Source of the DNA: Lachnospiraceae bacterium
Lineage (GTDB): Bacteria > Bacillota > Clostridia > Lachnospirales > Lachnospiraceae
Length of the DNA stretch: 47,073 nt
Direction of reading: 5' to 3'
Assembly (NCBI GenBank): GCA_024695225.1
Contig: JAILIO010000030.1
Location: forward strand, 1-47,073
A program made the translations under genes and the position numbers. The notes below the pieces were generated by a model. That model was not told where the DNA came from. It did no database searches and saw nothing but the letters and a program-made list of their open reading frames with translations. Below, piece after piece: positions 32,838 through 40,634 of the stretch. Position 1 is the first letter of the stretch. Each line of letters begins with the position of its first letter.

Positions 32838-32914
32838 CTATTTTAATTCCTTATTTGAATTCCTTACTTGAATTCCTTATTTGAATTCCTTATTTGAATT
32901 CCAATTTGTATTCC
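32838..32914. repeat. 13-bp tandem array after the chemoreceptor terminator
   Basis: Six units of the form TTATTTGAATTCC run contiguously (the first and last are degenerate), each with an EcoRI-type GAATTC core. It sits between the chemoreceptor terminator and the end of the convergent microcompartment operon. Confidence 0.9.
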
Positions 32915-32964
32915 ATGCTTGTATGTCTATATCGATCATGAGAGGATCTGAGGTTTCTCTCTGA

Positions 32965-33276
32965 TCAAAGGAGATATGTGGGTATATCGCAGATAAGATT
33001 TGACATGACCCTTACAGTCTCAGGCATGGGGATCATAACGCCGGTATTTACAACAGGCTGCTCCTCTGAAACGGGAGCTTTTTTAGCCTTTCCTGCGGTA
33101 TCTGCCGCCGTCTTTTTAACTGCTGCCTTCCCGGATGCTTTTGCGGAAGCCCCGGCTGCAGGCTTTGACGCTGCCTTTGCTGCAACCGCCTTTGCAGCAG
33201 GCTTTGCGCTCTCTGATGCGGTCTTTTTGCTTTTGGATCCCGAAACCCTCTTTATGCTTTCCTTTCCTACTGACAT
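32965..33276 (-). CDS. Small Ala/Lys-rich disordered protein paired with ParA (McdB-like candidate)
   Basis: The 103-residue protein has a basic N-terminus (MSVGKESIKRVSGSKSKK) and an Ala/Lys-rich histone H1-like stretch at 14-68. Its uncharged, non-repetitive tail at 74-103 contains NTGVMIPMPETVRVMSNLIC and looks like a binding motif. The ATG overlaps the ParA gene by 10 nt and has a perfect AAGGAGGT site inside it, so the two are translationally coupled. Partners of ParA-type cargo-positioning ATPases (ParB, McdB) are often small and basic at the N-terminus. Placement at the end of the microcompartment operon suggests a shell adaptor. Homology to McdB itself is not claimed. Confidence 0.8.
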   Translation of the reverse strand: MSVGKESIKRVSGSKSKKTASESAKPAAKAVAAKAASKPAAGASAKASGKAAVKKTAADTAGKAKKAPVSEEQPVVNTGVMIPMPETVRVMSNLICDIPTYLL

Positions 33277-34052
33277 AATCCATCTACCTCCTTTGCAAGC
33301 TGCATGTATTCCTTTGCGCTTCTTGATGATCTTTTGTATTTTACAACAGTGCTGCTGGCGTCCTGCGCCCACTCCACAGAACTGTCCACATGGATCACAC
33401 TTTCAAACACATGGATCTCATCCAGTTCTGAAAGAGTCTCGCGCATCTGTTTGTAATAATTTTTTCTCTCATCCGCCTTTGTGACCACGATGCCCAGTAT
33501 ATCCAGTCCGGGAGCGATCTCCTGCACTCTTCCTATGAAATCGGTCATATTCGCCAGCCCGAAAAGTCCCCAGGGCGTGGCTTCCACCGGGATCATCACC
33601 CGGTCTGACGCAATGAGTATGTTCATCACCCAATTCCCCAAAGTGGGTGGCGCATCTATCAGTATATAATCGTAATCGCCGCTGTCCTTCACTTTCTTAA
33701 GCAGCCTTGAGAGCAAAAATTCCCGTCTGATCTTCGTAAAAAGATCCATTTCTATGGATGTCAAAAGAGTGGATGCAGGGATCACGTCTATATTTTCGTC
33801 ATCTGTCTTTCTTATGTATGAGGAAAGATCCTCTTCTTTTACGATTGCTTCGTAAACTGTCCTTCCGCTCTCTGCAAACTCAAGCACATCGTCCTCACCG
33901 AAGAAAGAAAGCGTGAGGTTCATCTGCATATCCCCGTCTATCAGCAGGACTTTTCTGCCCATAAGCGACAGAGCGGAGCCTGTGTTTGCGCAGGTTGTGG
34001 TCTTTCCGCTGCCCCCTTTATTGTTGGCAAAACAGATAACGCAGGTTCCCAT
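33267..34052 (-). CDS. ParA/MinD-family ATPase at the microcompartment locus
   Basis: The 261-residue ATPase has the deviant Walker A KGGSGKTTT (12-20, with signature lysine K12 for a sandwich dimer). Walker A' is VLLIDGDMQMN (D39 and D41) and Walker B is DYILIDAPPTLGNW. No N-terminal helix-turn-helix is present, as in Soj and McdA rather than plasmid type Ia ParA. ATG 34052 follows GGAGG and lies after the DeoR-type gene's stop. Chromosomal Soj normally neighbours parB and the origin. Here the neighbours are microcompartment genes and a small basic protein, pointing to cargo positioning on the nucleoid. Confidence 0.92.
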   Translation of the reverse strand: MGTCVICFANNKGGSGKTTTCANTGSALSLMGRKVLLIDGDMQMNLTLSFFGEDDVLEFAESGRTVYEAIVKEEDLSSYIRKTDDENIDVIPASTLLTSIEMDLFTKIRREFLLSRLLKKVKDSGDYDYILIDAPPTLGNWVMNILIASDRVMIPVEATPWGLFGLANMTDFIGRVQEIAPGLDILGIVVTKADERKNYYKQMRETLSELDEIHVFESVIHVDSSVEWAQDASSTVVKYKRSSRSAKEYMQLAKEVDGLCQ

Positions 34053-34053
34053 A

Positions 34054-34833
34054 TCACTTAACCTCCGGACAGACAACCCTGATCCTGTATCTGTCAAAGA
34101 GTTCCATCCACATATCGCCGGGCTTCTGATCGGTCACAATAGTGTCCAGTTCTTTCAGATCGCACACCTTTGAAAAACCGATGCTGTTAAATTTTGAGGA
34201 ATCCGCAGTGAGTATCCTGGTCCTGGAGGAATACATCATTGCCAGTTTTGTCTCGGCAAAAAATGCATTGCCCTCCGTGATACCACGTTTGGGATCTATT
34301 CCTTTACAGGAAAAAAATGACTTCTCCACGTTGTAGGAGGAAATGCCGTCTATGGACTGGGGCCCCACCAGAGCAAGATACCCCCCTTTAAGTGTGCCTC
34401 CGGAGGAGATCACATTCCAGCCCTCTATATCCGAGAGTTCAAGCAGTATCTCTATGGAGTTTGTCACGATCGTCAGGTCTTTCTTTTTATTTTTAAGCGC
34501 CTTTGCGATGAATACCGCTGTGGAACTGGCATCCAGCATGAGGAAGTCTCCGTCTTCAACCATGTCTGCCACCAGGCGCGCTATGATCTGTTTTCCGGGA
34601 ATATTTCTCTTCCTTCTGACATTAAAAGGAAGATCGAGATCTATGTTCAATCCTTCATTGACAATAGCGCCGCCATAGCTCTTCTTTGCAATGCCGTCTT
34701 TGTCCAGACGCTCCAGGTCTCTTCTGATGGTCTCTTCAGAGACCTTAAAGGTGGTGGCCAGATCGCTGACGACCACCCGCCTGTCTTCCTGGAGCTTTTC
34801 AATGATCCGGTTTCTGCGTTCTATCGCAAGCAT
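34054..34833 (-). CDS. DeoR-family transcriptional regulator
   Basis: An N-terminal DeoR helix-turn-helix (MLAIERRNRIIEKLQEDRRV then ATTFKVSEETIRRDLERLDK) is followed by the sugar-phosphate-sensing domain. This carries LMLDASSTAVFIAKAL, IVTNSIEILLEL, GGTLKGGYLALVGP and LTADSSKFNSIGF. Members repress carbohydrate operons and are induced by phosphorylated sugars. Here deoxysugar phosphates such as fuculose- or rhamnulose-1-phosphate are plausible. ATG 34833 is chosen because the 15 codons before it are not family-like. It lies 41 nt after the PduT gene. Confidence 0.92.
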   Translation of the reverse strand: MLAIERRNRIIEKLQEDRRVVVSDLATTFKVSEETIRRDLERLDKDGIAKKSYGGAIVNEGLNIDLDLPFNVRRKRNIPGKQIIARLVADMVEDGDFLMLDASSTAVFIAKALKNKKKDLTIVTNSIEILLELSDIEGWNVISSGGTLKGGYLALVGPQSIDGISSYNVEKSFFSCKGIDPKRGITEGNAFFAETKLAMMYSSRTRILTADSSKFNSIGFSKVCDLKELDTIVTDQKPGDMWMELFDRYRIRVVCPEVK

Positions 34834-34874
34834 CCGGTCGCTGCTCCTTCTCCTTATACGTCCTGCGCTCTGTA

Positions 34875-35423
34875 TCAAAGCACCGACCTTATTATCTGAG
34901 GATCAGGGTTTGGTATGACGGTGCTGTCCAAGTACATCCCCCCGTCCTGGATCTGGGTTTTGGCCTTATTTATGGCTTCCGTACAGGCCGCTACCTCACC
35001 GGTTATCACAAAAAATGATTTTCCGCACATGCCCTTTGCGATCCTGAGTTCGATCAGATCCACAATTGCAGTCTTTGCAGCCATATCAGCCGCCACGATG
35101 GCAGAAGCCGCATCGTATGTCTCGAATATTCCGAGAGCATTCACTTCCTTTACGTCAGATGAGCCATATATGGCAGGGAATATGGATTCGTGGGGATTCC
35201 CAAGCACAAAACTGTCTATGCAGTGTCCTCCCGGATCCCTTACAGCGCTTTCCACCGCAGTGTTTACGGCGCTGAGATTTCCTGCGATAAGGGCAATGTA
35301 TTTGCCCGGGCACACGGTCTGGGCCTCCAAAAGCTGTACCTCCGCAGTCTTCACCATCCTGTCCGCGGCCAGGATCCCCGAGGGTGTGGTATTAAATTCT
35401 ATGAGACCAATGGCTCTGTTCAT
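34875..35423 (-). CDS. pduT: Trimeric BMC shell protein PduT (tandem BMC domains)
   Basis: Two BMC domains are joined in 182 residues, the first from AIGLIEFNTTPSGILAADRM and the second from ALGIFETYDAASAIVAADMA. In PduT a cysteine in the TICPGK segment of each subunit binds a central [4Fe-4S] cluster; the equivalent here is TVCPGKYIALIAGN. PduT is thought to pass electrons across the shell together with PduS, which is the next gene upstream. The 174-bp AT-rich gap before it may contain an internal promoter (weak TTGATA element). Confidence 0.92.
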   Translation of the reverse strand: MNRAIGLIEFNTTPSGILAADRMVKTAEVQLLEAQTVCPGKYIALIAGNLSAVNTAVESAVRDPGGHCIDSFVLGNPHESIFPAIYGSSDVKEVNALGIFETYDAASAIVAADMAAKTAIVDLIELRIAKGMCGKSFFVITGEVAACTEAINKAKTQIQDGGMYLDSTVIPNPDPQIIRSVL

Positions 35424-35597
35424 CTCTTTTTCCCTTTATAAATTCGAAGTCTGTATTTTCGGATCTTCTGTTTTTAAACTATTCTTTCGAACTATATATT
35501 ATCAAAACGTATTCCAAACCTTTTGTTGTCATACTTTGTAATTTCACACTTATGGATTTTCATATTTATGGCTCTTGGCCTGATCACTTTCCAGCTG

Positions 35598-36926
35598 TCA
35601 TCTGTCCTCGATCACCACATGGGACTGTGTCACTTCAGAGACCACCCCGTCAATGGAAGCGTGAATGGGAACGGAAAGACCCTGTCCGGGTTCCGCCACC
35701 TTCTGTCCTCTCCTGACTCTGTCTCCTGTCTTCACACAGGCAACCGCCGGCGCGCCTATATGCTGGCTCAGTCTGATCACCACCCGGCCTGACTTCTGAA
35801 CACTTTCATCCATGGGGGCAGGGAGATCGTAATCCGTGAGCCCCAGTCTTGCAGTCAGCCTTCCTTCCTGAGCTCTCCTGTATTCCCTGTCCTGATTTAC
35901 GGGGCGGGGTTTGATGCCTTTCTCGGGTTTGATCCCGTTGCTCCTGAGCCCGTTCTTGCAGGCAGCTATCAGTGTCCTGGGGGAAAGCCCCTGGGGACAG
36001 GCATACAATTCGCAGGTCCCACAGGATGAGCAGAAAAATGTGTCCATAAACACGCTGGTATCCTGAACATCCATATTGGCTGCGCTTCTCATAAATTTGT
36101 GAGGTTCTATGGGATGTCCCAGCAGATAACGGGGACACATATCCGTACAGGTCCTGCACTGACAGCACACGGACGCGGCCCTCTTCATATCTATGGCCAC
36201 CCCCGCAGTCATCTTAAGGATAAGCTTGTGATCCGAAGGCAGGATAAGTAAAGCATTGGTGGTCTTTGTCACAGGATCCTCCGGTTTTCCGATCCGTCCC
36301 ATCATGGGACCGCCAACCAGATACACCGGATCTTTGGTGGTGATGTTTCCTGCCCTGGACACCACATCGGAAAGCTTCATGCCAAGGGGAACTCTCACCG
36401 TCACCGGGTGTTCCACCTCGCCCACCACAGTCACCAGTTTGTCTACAACCGGCGTCTTTTCCTGCATGGCCCTGTATACGTTGTAGACCGTTTCCACGTT
36501 GAATACCACAACGCCCTGCTCAATGGGGAGACCTCCGGGGTTTACCACCCTTCCGGTGGTCTCGTAAATAAGGACCACCTCGTCACCCTGAGGATAAGCT
36601 CCGGGAAGCTTGTGTACGGACAATTTGGGATACCGGCCTATGCATCCCTCCACACATCTGAGGGTCTCTTTGTAATCAGCCTTTATCCCTATTATGCCCC
36701 GCTCAGCCCCGAGAGTATCGGCAATGAGACTGAAGGTGCCCAGTATCTCATCTGCGTGAACTGCCAAAAGCTGCCTGTGGAGTTTGAGCAGAGGCTCGCA
36801 CTCCGCGCAGTTCAGCAAAATCGTGTCAGCACGGCTGTCCAGTTTGGCATATGTGGGGAATCCGGCTCCGCCGGCGCCCACTACGCCATTCTCTTTGATT
36901 ATATTTGTCAGTTCTTTTATATCCAT
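35598..36926 (-). CDS. pduS: Microcompartment electron-transfer flavoprotein PduS (RnfC-like)
   Basis: PduS is an RnfC/NuoF-like protein with flavin and two [4Fe-4S] clusters that recycles NADH or cofactors for the compartment. The N-terminus has the glycine-rich NAD/FMN motif GVVGAGGAGFPTYAKL and NCAECEPLL. An SLBB segment is followed by two cysteine clusters: CCQCRTCTDMCP and CSSCGTCELYACP. The 442 residues are typical of PduS. It overlaps pduN by one base (TAATG), showing tight coupling. Confidence 0.94.
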   Translation of the reverse strand: MDIKELTNIIKENGVVGAGGAGFPTYAKLDSRADTILLNCAECEPLLKLHRQLLAVHADEILGTFSLIADTLGAERGIIGIKADYKETLRCVEGCIGRYPKLSVHKLPGAYPQGDEVVLIYETTGRVVNPGGLPIEQGVVVFNVETVYNVYRAMQEKTPVVDKLVTVVGEVEHPVTVRVPLGMKLSDVVSRAGNITTKDPVYLVGGPMMGRIGKPEDPVTKTTNALLILPSDHKLILKMTAGVAIDMKRAASVCCQCRTCTDMCPRYLLGHPIEPHKFMRSAANMDVQDTSVFMDTFFCSSCGTCELYACPQGLSPRTLIAACKNGLRSNGIKPEKGIKPRPVNQDREYRRAQEGRLTARLGLTDYDLPAPMDESVQKSGRVVIRLSQHIGAPAVACVKTGDRVRRGQKVAEPGQGLSVPIHASIDGVVSEVTQSHVVIEDR

Positions 36927-37204
36927 TATTTAAGCCTTGTCAGGAATTCGTTTTCTTCATCAACGATTCCCACTATTGCCGCATCCACCGGCGAATCGCC
37001 GGAGCCGGACCCGATCCTGGCTGAGCTGCCTGTTGCCACCAGCACAGTCTCTCCTATTCCGGCTCCTATATTATCGATCGCAACCAGACATCCCGAGTTC
37101 ATCTTCATGATGGGAAGTGGTTCCACGATCATGAATTTATTACCCACAAGGTTCTGGCTCTTTCTGGTTGATATAAGGCTTCCTATAACTTTTCCGACGA
37201 TCAT
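36926..37204 (-). CDS. pduN: Pentameric BMC vertex protein (EutN/CcmL/PduN family)
   Basis: The protein (MIVGKVIGSLISTRKSQNLV, then KFMIVEPL, GCLVAIDNIGAGIGETVLVA and AAIVGIVDEE) is a BMC-P pentamer that caps shell vertices. At 92 residues it is standard. The start lies 19 nt after pduL in the operon. Confidence 0.94.
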   Translation of the reverse strand: MIVGKVIGSLISTRKSQNLVGNKFMIVEPLPIMKMNSGCLVAIDNIGAGIGETVLVATGSSARIGSGSGDSPVDAAIVGIVDEENEFLTRLK

Positions 37205-37223
37205 TTAAGATTTCTCCTGAAAC

Positions 37224-37883
37224 TCAGCCGCAGATACTGTTATTTACGATCACACAGGTATCACCCTGCTTTATGCCTGCCGCATTGGCTTCGTCCGTGT
37301 CTATATGCATCTCCAGAGTAAACTCCGGGCTGACACGGATCTTGCATTTGTTGAACACTGTGCCTCGTTCGTTTTCAACTCTCACCGAAACATAGTCGCC
37401 ATCGTGGACGCCTGCCGCCTGAGCGTCTGCAGGAGACATGTGTATGTGACGCGCAGCCACGATACAGCCTTCCTTCAGATAAAGCGCTCCCTTAGGTCCA
37501 ACAAGTGCTATAGGGGCTGACCCTGCAGTATCTCCCGACTCCCGCAGCGGCGCTTTGACCCCGAGTTTTATGGCATCTGTTGCCGAGATCTCCACCTGGG
37601 AAGTTTTTCTCACAGGTCCCAGGATCCTGACATTCTCTATGGCTCTCAGTTTCAGGCCTACGATGGTGACCATTTCGTTTGACGCGAACTGACCACCCAT
37701 CAGGTCTTTTTTCTTGGTGAGCTGATAACCCGGGCCATAAAGCACTTCCAGATCACTCTGGGTCAGATGGATATGCCTTGCCGATACACCGATCGGCACG
37801 ACATATCCGCTGCTCTGCTCAGATGCCTCCGATATCGTCTCCGCGACGAGCCTTGTAATAAGTTCTATCTCATCTCTGTTCAA
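37224..37883 (-). CDS. pduL: Phosphate propanoyltransferase PduL
   Basis: PduL converts propionyl-CoA and phosphate to propionyl-phosphate and CoA inside the shell, recycling CoA for PduP. The two zinc-binding halves show the duplicated motif VSARHIHLTQSDLEVLYG and AARHIHMSPADAQAAGV. The first 18 residues (RDEIELITRLVAETI) form an amphipathic helix, consistent with an encapsulation peptide. No propionate kinase gene is present in the window. Confidence 0.95.
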   Translation of the reverse strand: MNRDEIELITRLVAETISEASEQSSGYVVPIGVSARHIHLTQSDLEVLYGPGYQLTKKKDLMGGQFASNEMVTIVGLKLRAIENVRILGPVRKTSQVEISATDAIKLGVKAPLRESGDTAGSAPIALVGPKGALYLKEGCIVAARHIHMSPADAQAAGVHDGDYVSVRVENERGTVFNKCKIRVSPEFTLEMHIDTDEANAAGIKQGDTCVIVNNSICG

Positions 37884-37898
37884 GACTTATGCCCCTTT

Positions 37899-38177
37899 TT
37901 ATTTTACCTTCGGAAGGATCATTTCCACATCATTGTGAGGACGAGGAATAACGTGCTGTGCCACCAGCTCTCCAAGCCTTCCTGCTGCCTCTCCGCCTGC
38001 CTCAACTGCTGACTTGACTGCGCCCACATCTCCGCGGACCATAACGGTCACCAGTCCGGAACCGATCTTCTCTGAGCCGATGAGCGTGACATTAGCTGCC
38101 TTGCACATCTGGTCAGCCGCCTCGATAGATGCGACAAGTCCTCTGGTCTCAACCAATCCTAAAGCTTCCTGTGTCAT
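37899..38177 (-). CDS. Hexameric BMC shell protein (PduA/PduJ type)
   Basis: A single BMC domain of 92 residues (EALGLVETRGLVASIEAADQ, then GSEKIGSGLVTVMVRGDVGA and VIPRPHNDVEMIL) forms a BMC-H hexamer. The KIGSG loop lines the central pore, as in PduA/PduJ-type facets expected to pass 1,2-propanediol. It is a close paralogue of the shell protein at 38717-38992. A 129-bp gap precedes it, with no recognisable gene. Confidence 0.94.
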   Translation of the reverse strand: MTQEALGLVETRGLVASIEAADQMCKAANVTLIGSEKIGSGLVTVMVRGDVGAVKSAVEAGGEAAGRLGELVAQHVIPRPHNDVEMILPKVK

Positions 38178-38306
38178 AGTTTTTTCCTCCTTAAACTAAA
38201 TCTGATCGTTCATGAATGTCTCTATATCTCTCACGGTCATTCCGTGTCCAGATATCACTGTGTGTCCTGACCCTGTCCTCACCGGAGCAGGATCCCTTTC
38301 CCAGAA

Positions 38307-38687
38307 CTATACTGTGTACAGATAGCTCTGATCCTGATCGCCATCGGACTCTTCTCCTGAACTTCCCTTGTTCCCGGAATCTGCCAGGTATTCCTTCCAC
38401 TGTTTTTCCCAGCGGCTGCGGCTGACCTTCACAAGCTTTGCGATCTCATCGTGGGGATTTGCCATAACTCCGGTGGATACCGGCTTCTTCACCGCCTTTG
38501 ACGCCGCATTTTCGATGGCCTCAGTACAGGCCGCCACCTCACCGCTTATGATAATAGTCACAAGCCTGCCGCCCAGTTTCCGTTCCCAGCTTTCAAAACT
38601 GACCCCGGCTGTTTTCAGCATTATATCCAATGCATCAACGGCGGCTGTCACACCCGTTATTTCCAGAAATCCGTATGCTCTGTCCAT
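38307..38687 (-). CDS. Hexameric BMC shell protein with charged C-terminal tail
   Basis: Residues 1-88 are a BMC domain (AYGFLEITGVTAAVDALDIM, GGRLVTIIISGEVAACTEAI). The pore loop reads KLGGRL instead of KIGSGL. About 38 further residues contain SRSRWEKQWKEYLADSG and an acidic Gln/Asp-rich end (GDQDQSYLYTV). The extension could be a lumen-facing docking segment or face the cytosol and recruit partners such as the ParA-associated protein. Neither is demonstrated. Confidence 0.92.
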   Translation of the reverse strand: MDRAYGFLEITGVTAAVDALDIMLKTAGVSFESWERKLGGRLVTIIISGEVAACTEAIENAASKAVKKPVSTGVMANPHDEIAKLVKVSRSRWEKQWKEYLADSGNKGSSGEESDGDQDQSYLYTV

Positions 38688-38716
38688 TTAAAAGTCCCTG
38701 TTCCTTATCAATTTAC

Positions 38717-38992
38717 TTATACTGTGGGAAGTATCTTTTCAACGTCTTCATGAGGCCTGGGTATCACATGGGATGCCACCAGCTCTCCCAGCCTGGATGC
38801 ATTGGATGCCCCTGCTTCAACAGAAGCCTTGACAGCTCCCACATCGCCTCTCACCATGACAGTCACCAGTCCGGAACCTATCTTCTCGGTTCCGATGAGT
38901 CTGACCTCTGCGGCCTTTGTCATGGCATCGGCTGCCTCAACTGCTGCAGTCAATCCCCTGGTTTCGATCAAACCTAAAGCTTCGTATGACAT
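38717..38992 (-). CDS. Hexameric BMC shell protein (PduA/PduJ type)
   Basis: The 91 residues form a canonical BMC-H (MSYEALGLIETRGLTAAVEA, GTEKIGSGLVTVMVRGDVGA). They differ from the paralogue at 37899-38177 at scattered positions, indicating an older duplication. ATG 38992 follows GGAGG; the seven codons before it are not family sequence. Confidence 0.94.
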   Translation of the reverse strand: MSYEALGLIETRGLTAAVEAADAMTKAAEVRLIGTEKIGSGLVTVMVRGDVGAVKASVEAGASNASRLGELVASHVIPRPHEDVEKILPTV

Positions 38993-39009
38993 AATTTTCC
39001 TCCGTTTCC

Positions 39010-39327
39010 TCACCGCTTATCAAAAGCGGAGATCTTCAACATCTTCACTGTATCATCCGTCGGGCTCGGGATAATGAACTTCTGTACCCAGCCCGTCATG
39101 GCTTCCGCTTTCCTGACTGCAGCATCCATGGCCTCTGTCACATCCGCCACACTTCCCCTGAATTTCACCATCACCAGAAGGGGAACGGGAAGTTCGTCAG
39201 GATTCTTGGGTTTATTTTTGTCGAAGGGTTCAAGCCATACATTCCCTGCTTTGCAGCCTGCATCAGCACACATAAAGGCAGTCACAAGGCCGTAAACCTC
39301 CAACATTCCAACCGCTTCGTTGTTCAT
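39010..39327 (-). CDS. Variant BMC-domain shell protein with pore-loop insertion
   Basis: The BMC fold is recognisable from EAVGMLEVYGLVTAFMCADA and GSVADVTEAMDAAVRKAE. The usual KIGSG pore segment is replaced by a longer stretch (FDKNKPKNPDELPVPLLVMV). A different pore size or charge is expected, as in specialised BMC-H paralogues. It lies one base downstream of the alcohol dehydrogenase gene, so it is probably made stoichiometrically with it. Confidence 0.88.
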   Translation of the reverse strand: MNNEAVGMLEVYGLVTAFMCADAGCKAGNVWLEPFDKNKPKNPDELPVPLLVMVKFRGSVADVTEAMDAAVRKAEAMTGWVQKFIIPSPTDDTVKMLKISAFDKR

Positions 39328-39328
39328 A

Positions 39329-40549
39329 TCAGTTTCCGTTTGCCATCACGGCTATCTTAAGGCCCTTCTGAGAAAGGTTCATCTCCAGAGCCTCATTTAT
39401 CTGTTCAAGGGGATACTTGTGGGTGATGAGCTCAGTCACCGGAAGCCCTATGGCCTTTGCTCTCTTCAGGAACTCAAAGGTGTTCACATAATCTCTCAGC
39501 GTGTATACCCATGAGCCCACAAGGGTTATCTCCTTGGAGCACATATCAAAATGAGGGTTGATGGTGGCATCTCCGCCGTTTACGAAGAATCCAAGTTCGC
39601 AAAGCCCGCCGCCGTTCCTTATGAACTTGTAGATATTGCTGTGGGCCTTGGGATTGCCGGTACACTGGAATGCGAAGTCTGCCAGATGTCCGCCGAATGC
39701 GTTCTTCACCCCGGCAGTCAGTTCTTCGATGCCGTTGGGATAATCCGCAAAGTTAACTGTGTTGTCTGCTCCGAGCCTCTTTGCAAAATCAAGTCTTGCG
39801 GGATTTCCGTCCACAGCCACTATGTTGTTCACGCCCATGGTGCGGAGAACAGCTATGCACAGGAGGCCTATGGGGCCGCAGCCCTGCACGCACACGCGGC
39901 TGGCAAATCTCAGGATGCCTGTGGATTTTGCTCTCTCAACAGCGTGAATGAGAACTGCTGCGGGTTCGATCAGTATCCTGGAATCCAGATCCATGTCGCT
40001 TACGTTAAATATGGTGGATCCCTTTCTCACGAAGATGTAATCCGAGAACCATCCGTTCAGATGATTGTCATCGTCAGGCAAAAGCCCGTATACATCTGCA
40101 TCGCCGACATTCTGTTTGTTGAGATCATAAACCGTTATCTCCGGATCGTCGTGGAAGATCATGCAAGTGACAACCTTATCGCCTATATGCAGATCTTTTC
40201 CGGCGCTGTCCTTTTTAACATCCTTTCCCATGGCCACTATGGTTCCCGTGCCCTCATGTCCGAGAGCCACGGGGATGAGTCCGAAGGGATCTCTGGAATA
40301 CTCATGGGCATCCGTTCCGCAGACCCCGCAGCCTTCAACCTTAACCAGGATATCTCCATCTCCAACGGGAGGTATGGGATACTCCTTTACATCGAAGTGC
40401 TTAAGGGATGTAAGGAAAGCAACATGAGCGGTTTTCGGTATGCTTCCGGCTGTGGGAGCTGCGGCAGGTTGTGAATATGAACCCACACTGCCGTCAGACA
40501 TTGCCGACAATACCTGTTTTACGATTTCTTCAATATTTGACTGATCCAT
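39329..40549 (-). CDS. Encapsulated zinc-type medium-chain alcohol dehydrogenase
   Basis: This 406-residue MDR enzyme probably reduces propionaldehyde to 1-propanol and regenerates NAD inside the shell. Residues 1-17 (MDQSNIEEIVKQVLSAM) are a typical amphipathic encapsulation peptide, followed by an Ala/Pro linker. The catalytic zinc site is visible as GCGVCGTDAHEY and ALGHEG, and the Rossmann motif is GCGPIGLLCIAVL. The four-cysteine structural zinc loop of classical members is absent. Many Pdu-type loci use the iron-dependent PduQ instead, so this is a different enzyme family in the same slot. Substrate assignment rests on context. Confidence 0.88.
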   Translation of the reverse strand: MDQSNIEEIVKQVLSAMSDGSVGSYSQPAAAPTAGSIPKTAHVAFLTSLKHFDVKEYPIPPVGDGDILVKVEGCGVCGTDAHEYSRDPFGLIPVALGHEGTGTIVAMGKDVKKDSAGKDLHIGDKVVTCMIFHDDPEITVYDLNKQNVGDADVYGLLPDDDNHLNGWFSDYIFVRKGSTIFNVSDMDLDSRILIEPAAVLIHAVERAKSTGILRFASRVCVQGCGPIGLLCIAVLRTMGVNNIVAVDGNPARLDFAKRLGADNTVNFADYPNGIEELTAGVKNAFGGHLADFAFQCTGNPKAHSNIYKFIRNGGGLCELGFFVNGGDATINPHFDMCSKEITLVGSWVYTLRDYVNTFEFLKRAKAIGLPVTELITHKYPLEQINEALEMNLSQKGLKIAVMANGN

Positions 40550-40634
40550 TTATTTTTCCTTTCTGCAGTTTTGCCTTTCGGTGATCTTCTCCCGTTTCAG
40601 GTCCGGGATCCAACCGCCTCAGCAGGAAAACATA

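Noticed and set aside
32978..33484. Plus-strand alanine-rich open frame
   Set aside because: It is the mirror of the Ala/Lys-rich gene on the minus strand. Codon bias alone keeps it open.
32965..34052. Chromosomal or plasmid partition locus (parAB)
   Set aside because: No ParB domain, parS-like repeats, gidA/trmE or replication genes are near. The neighbours are BMC genes.
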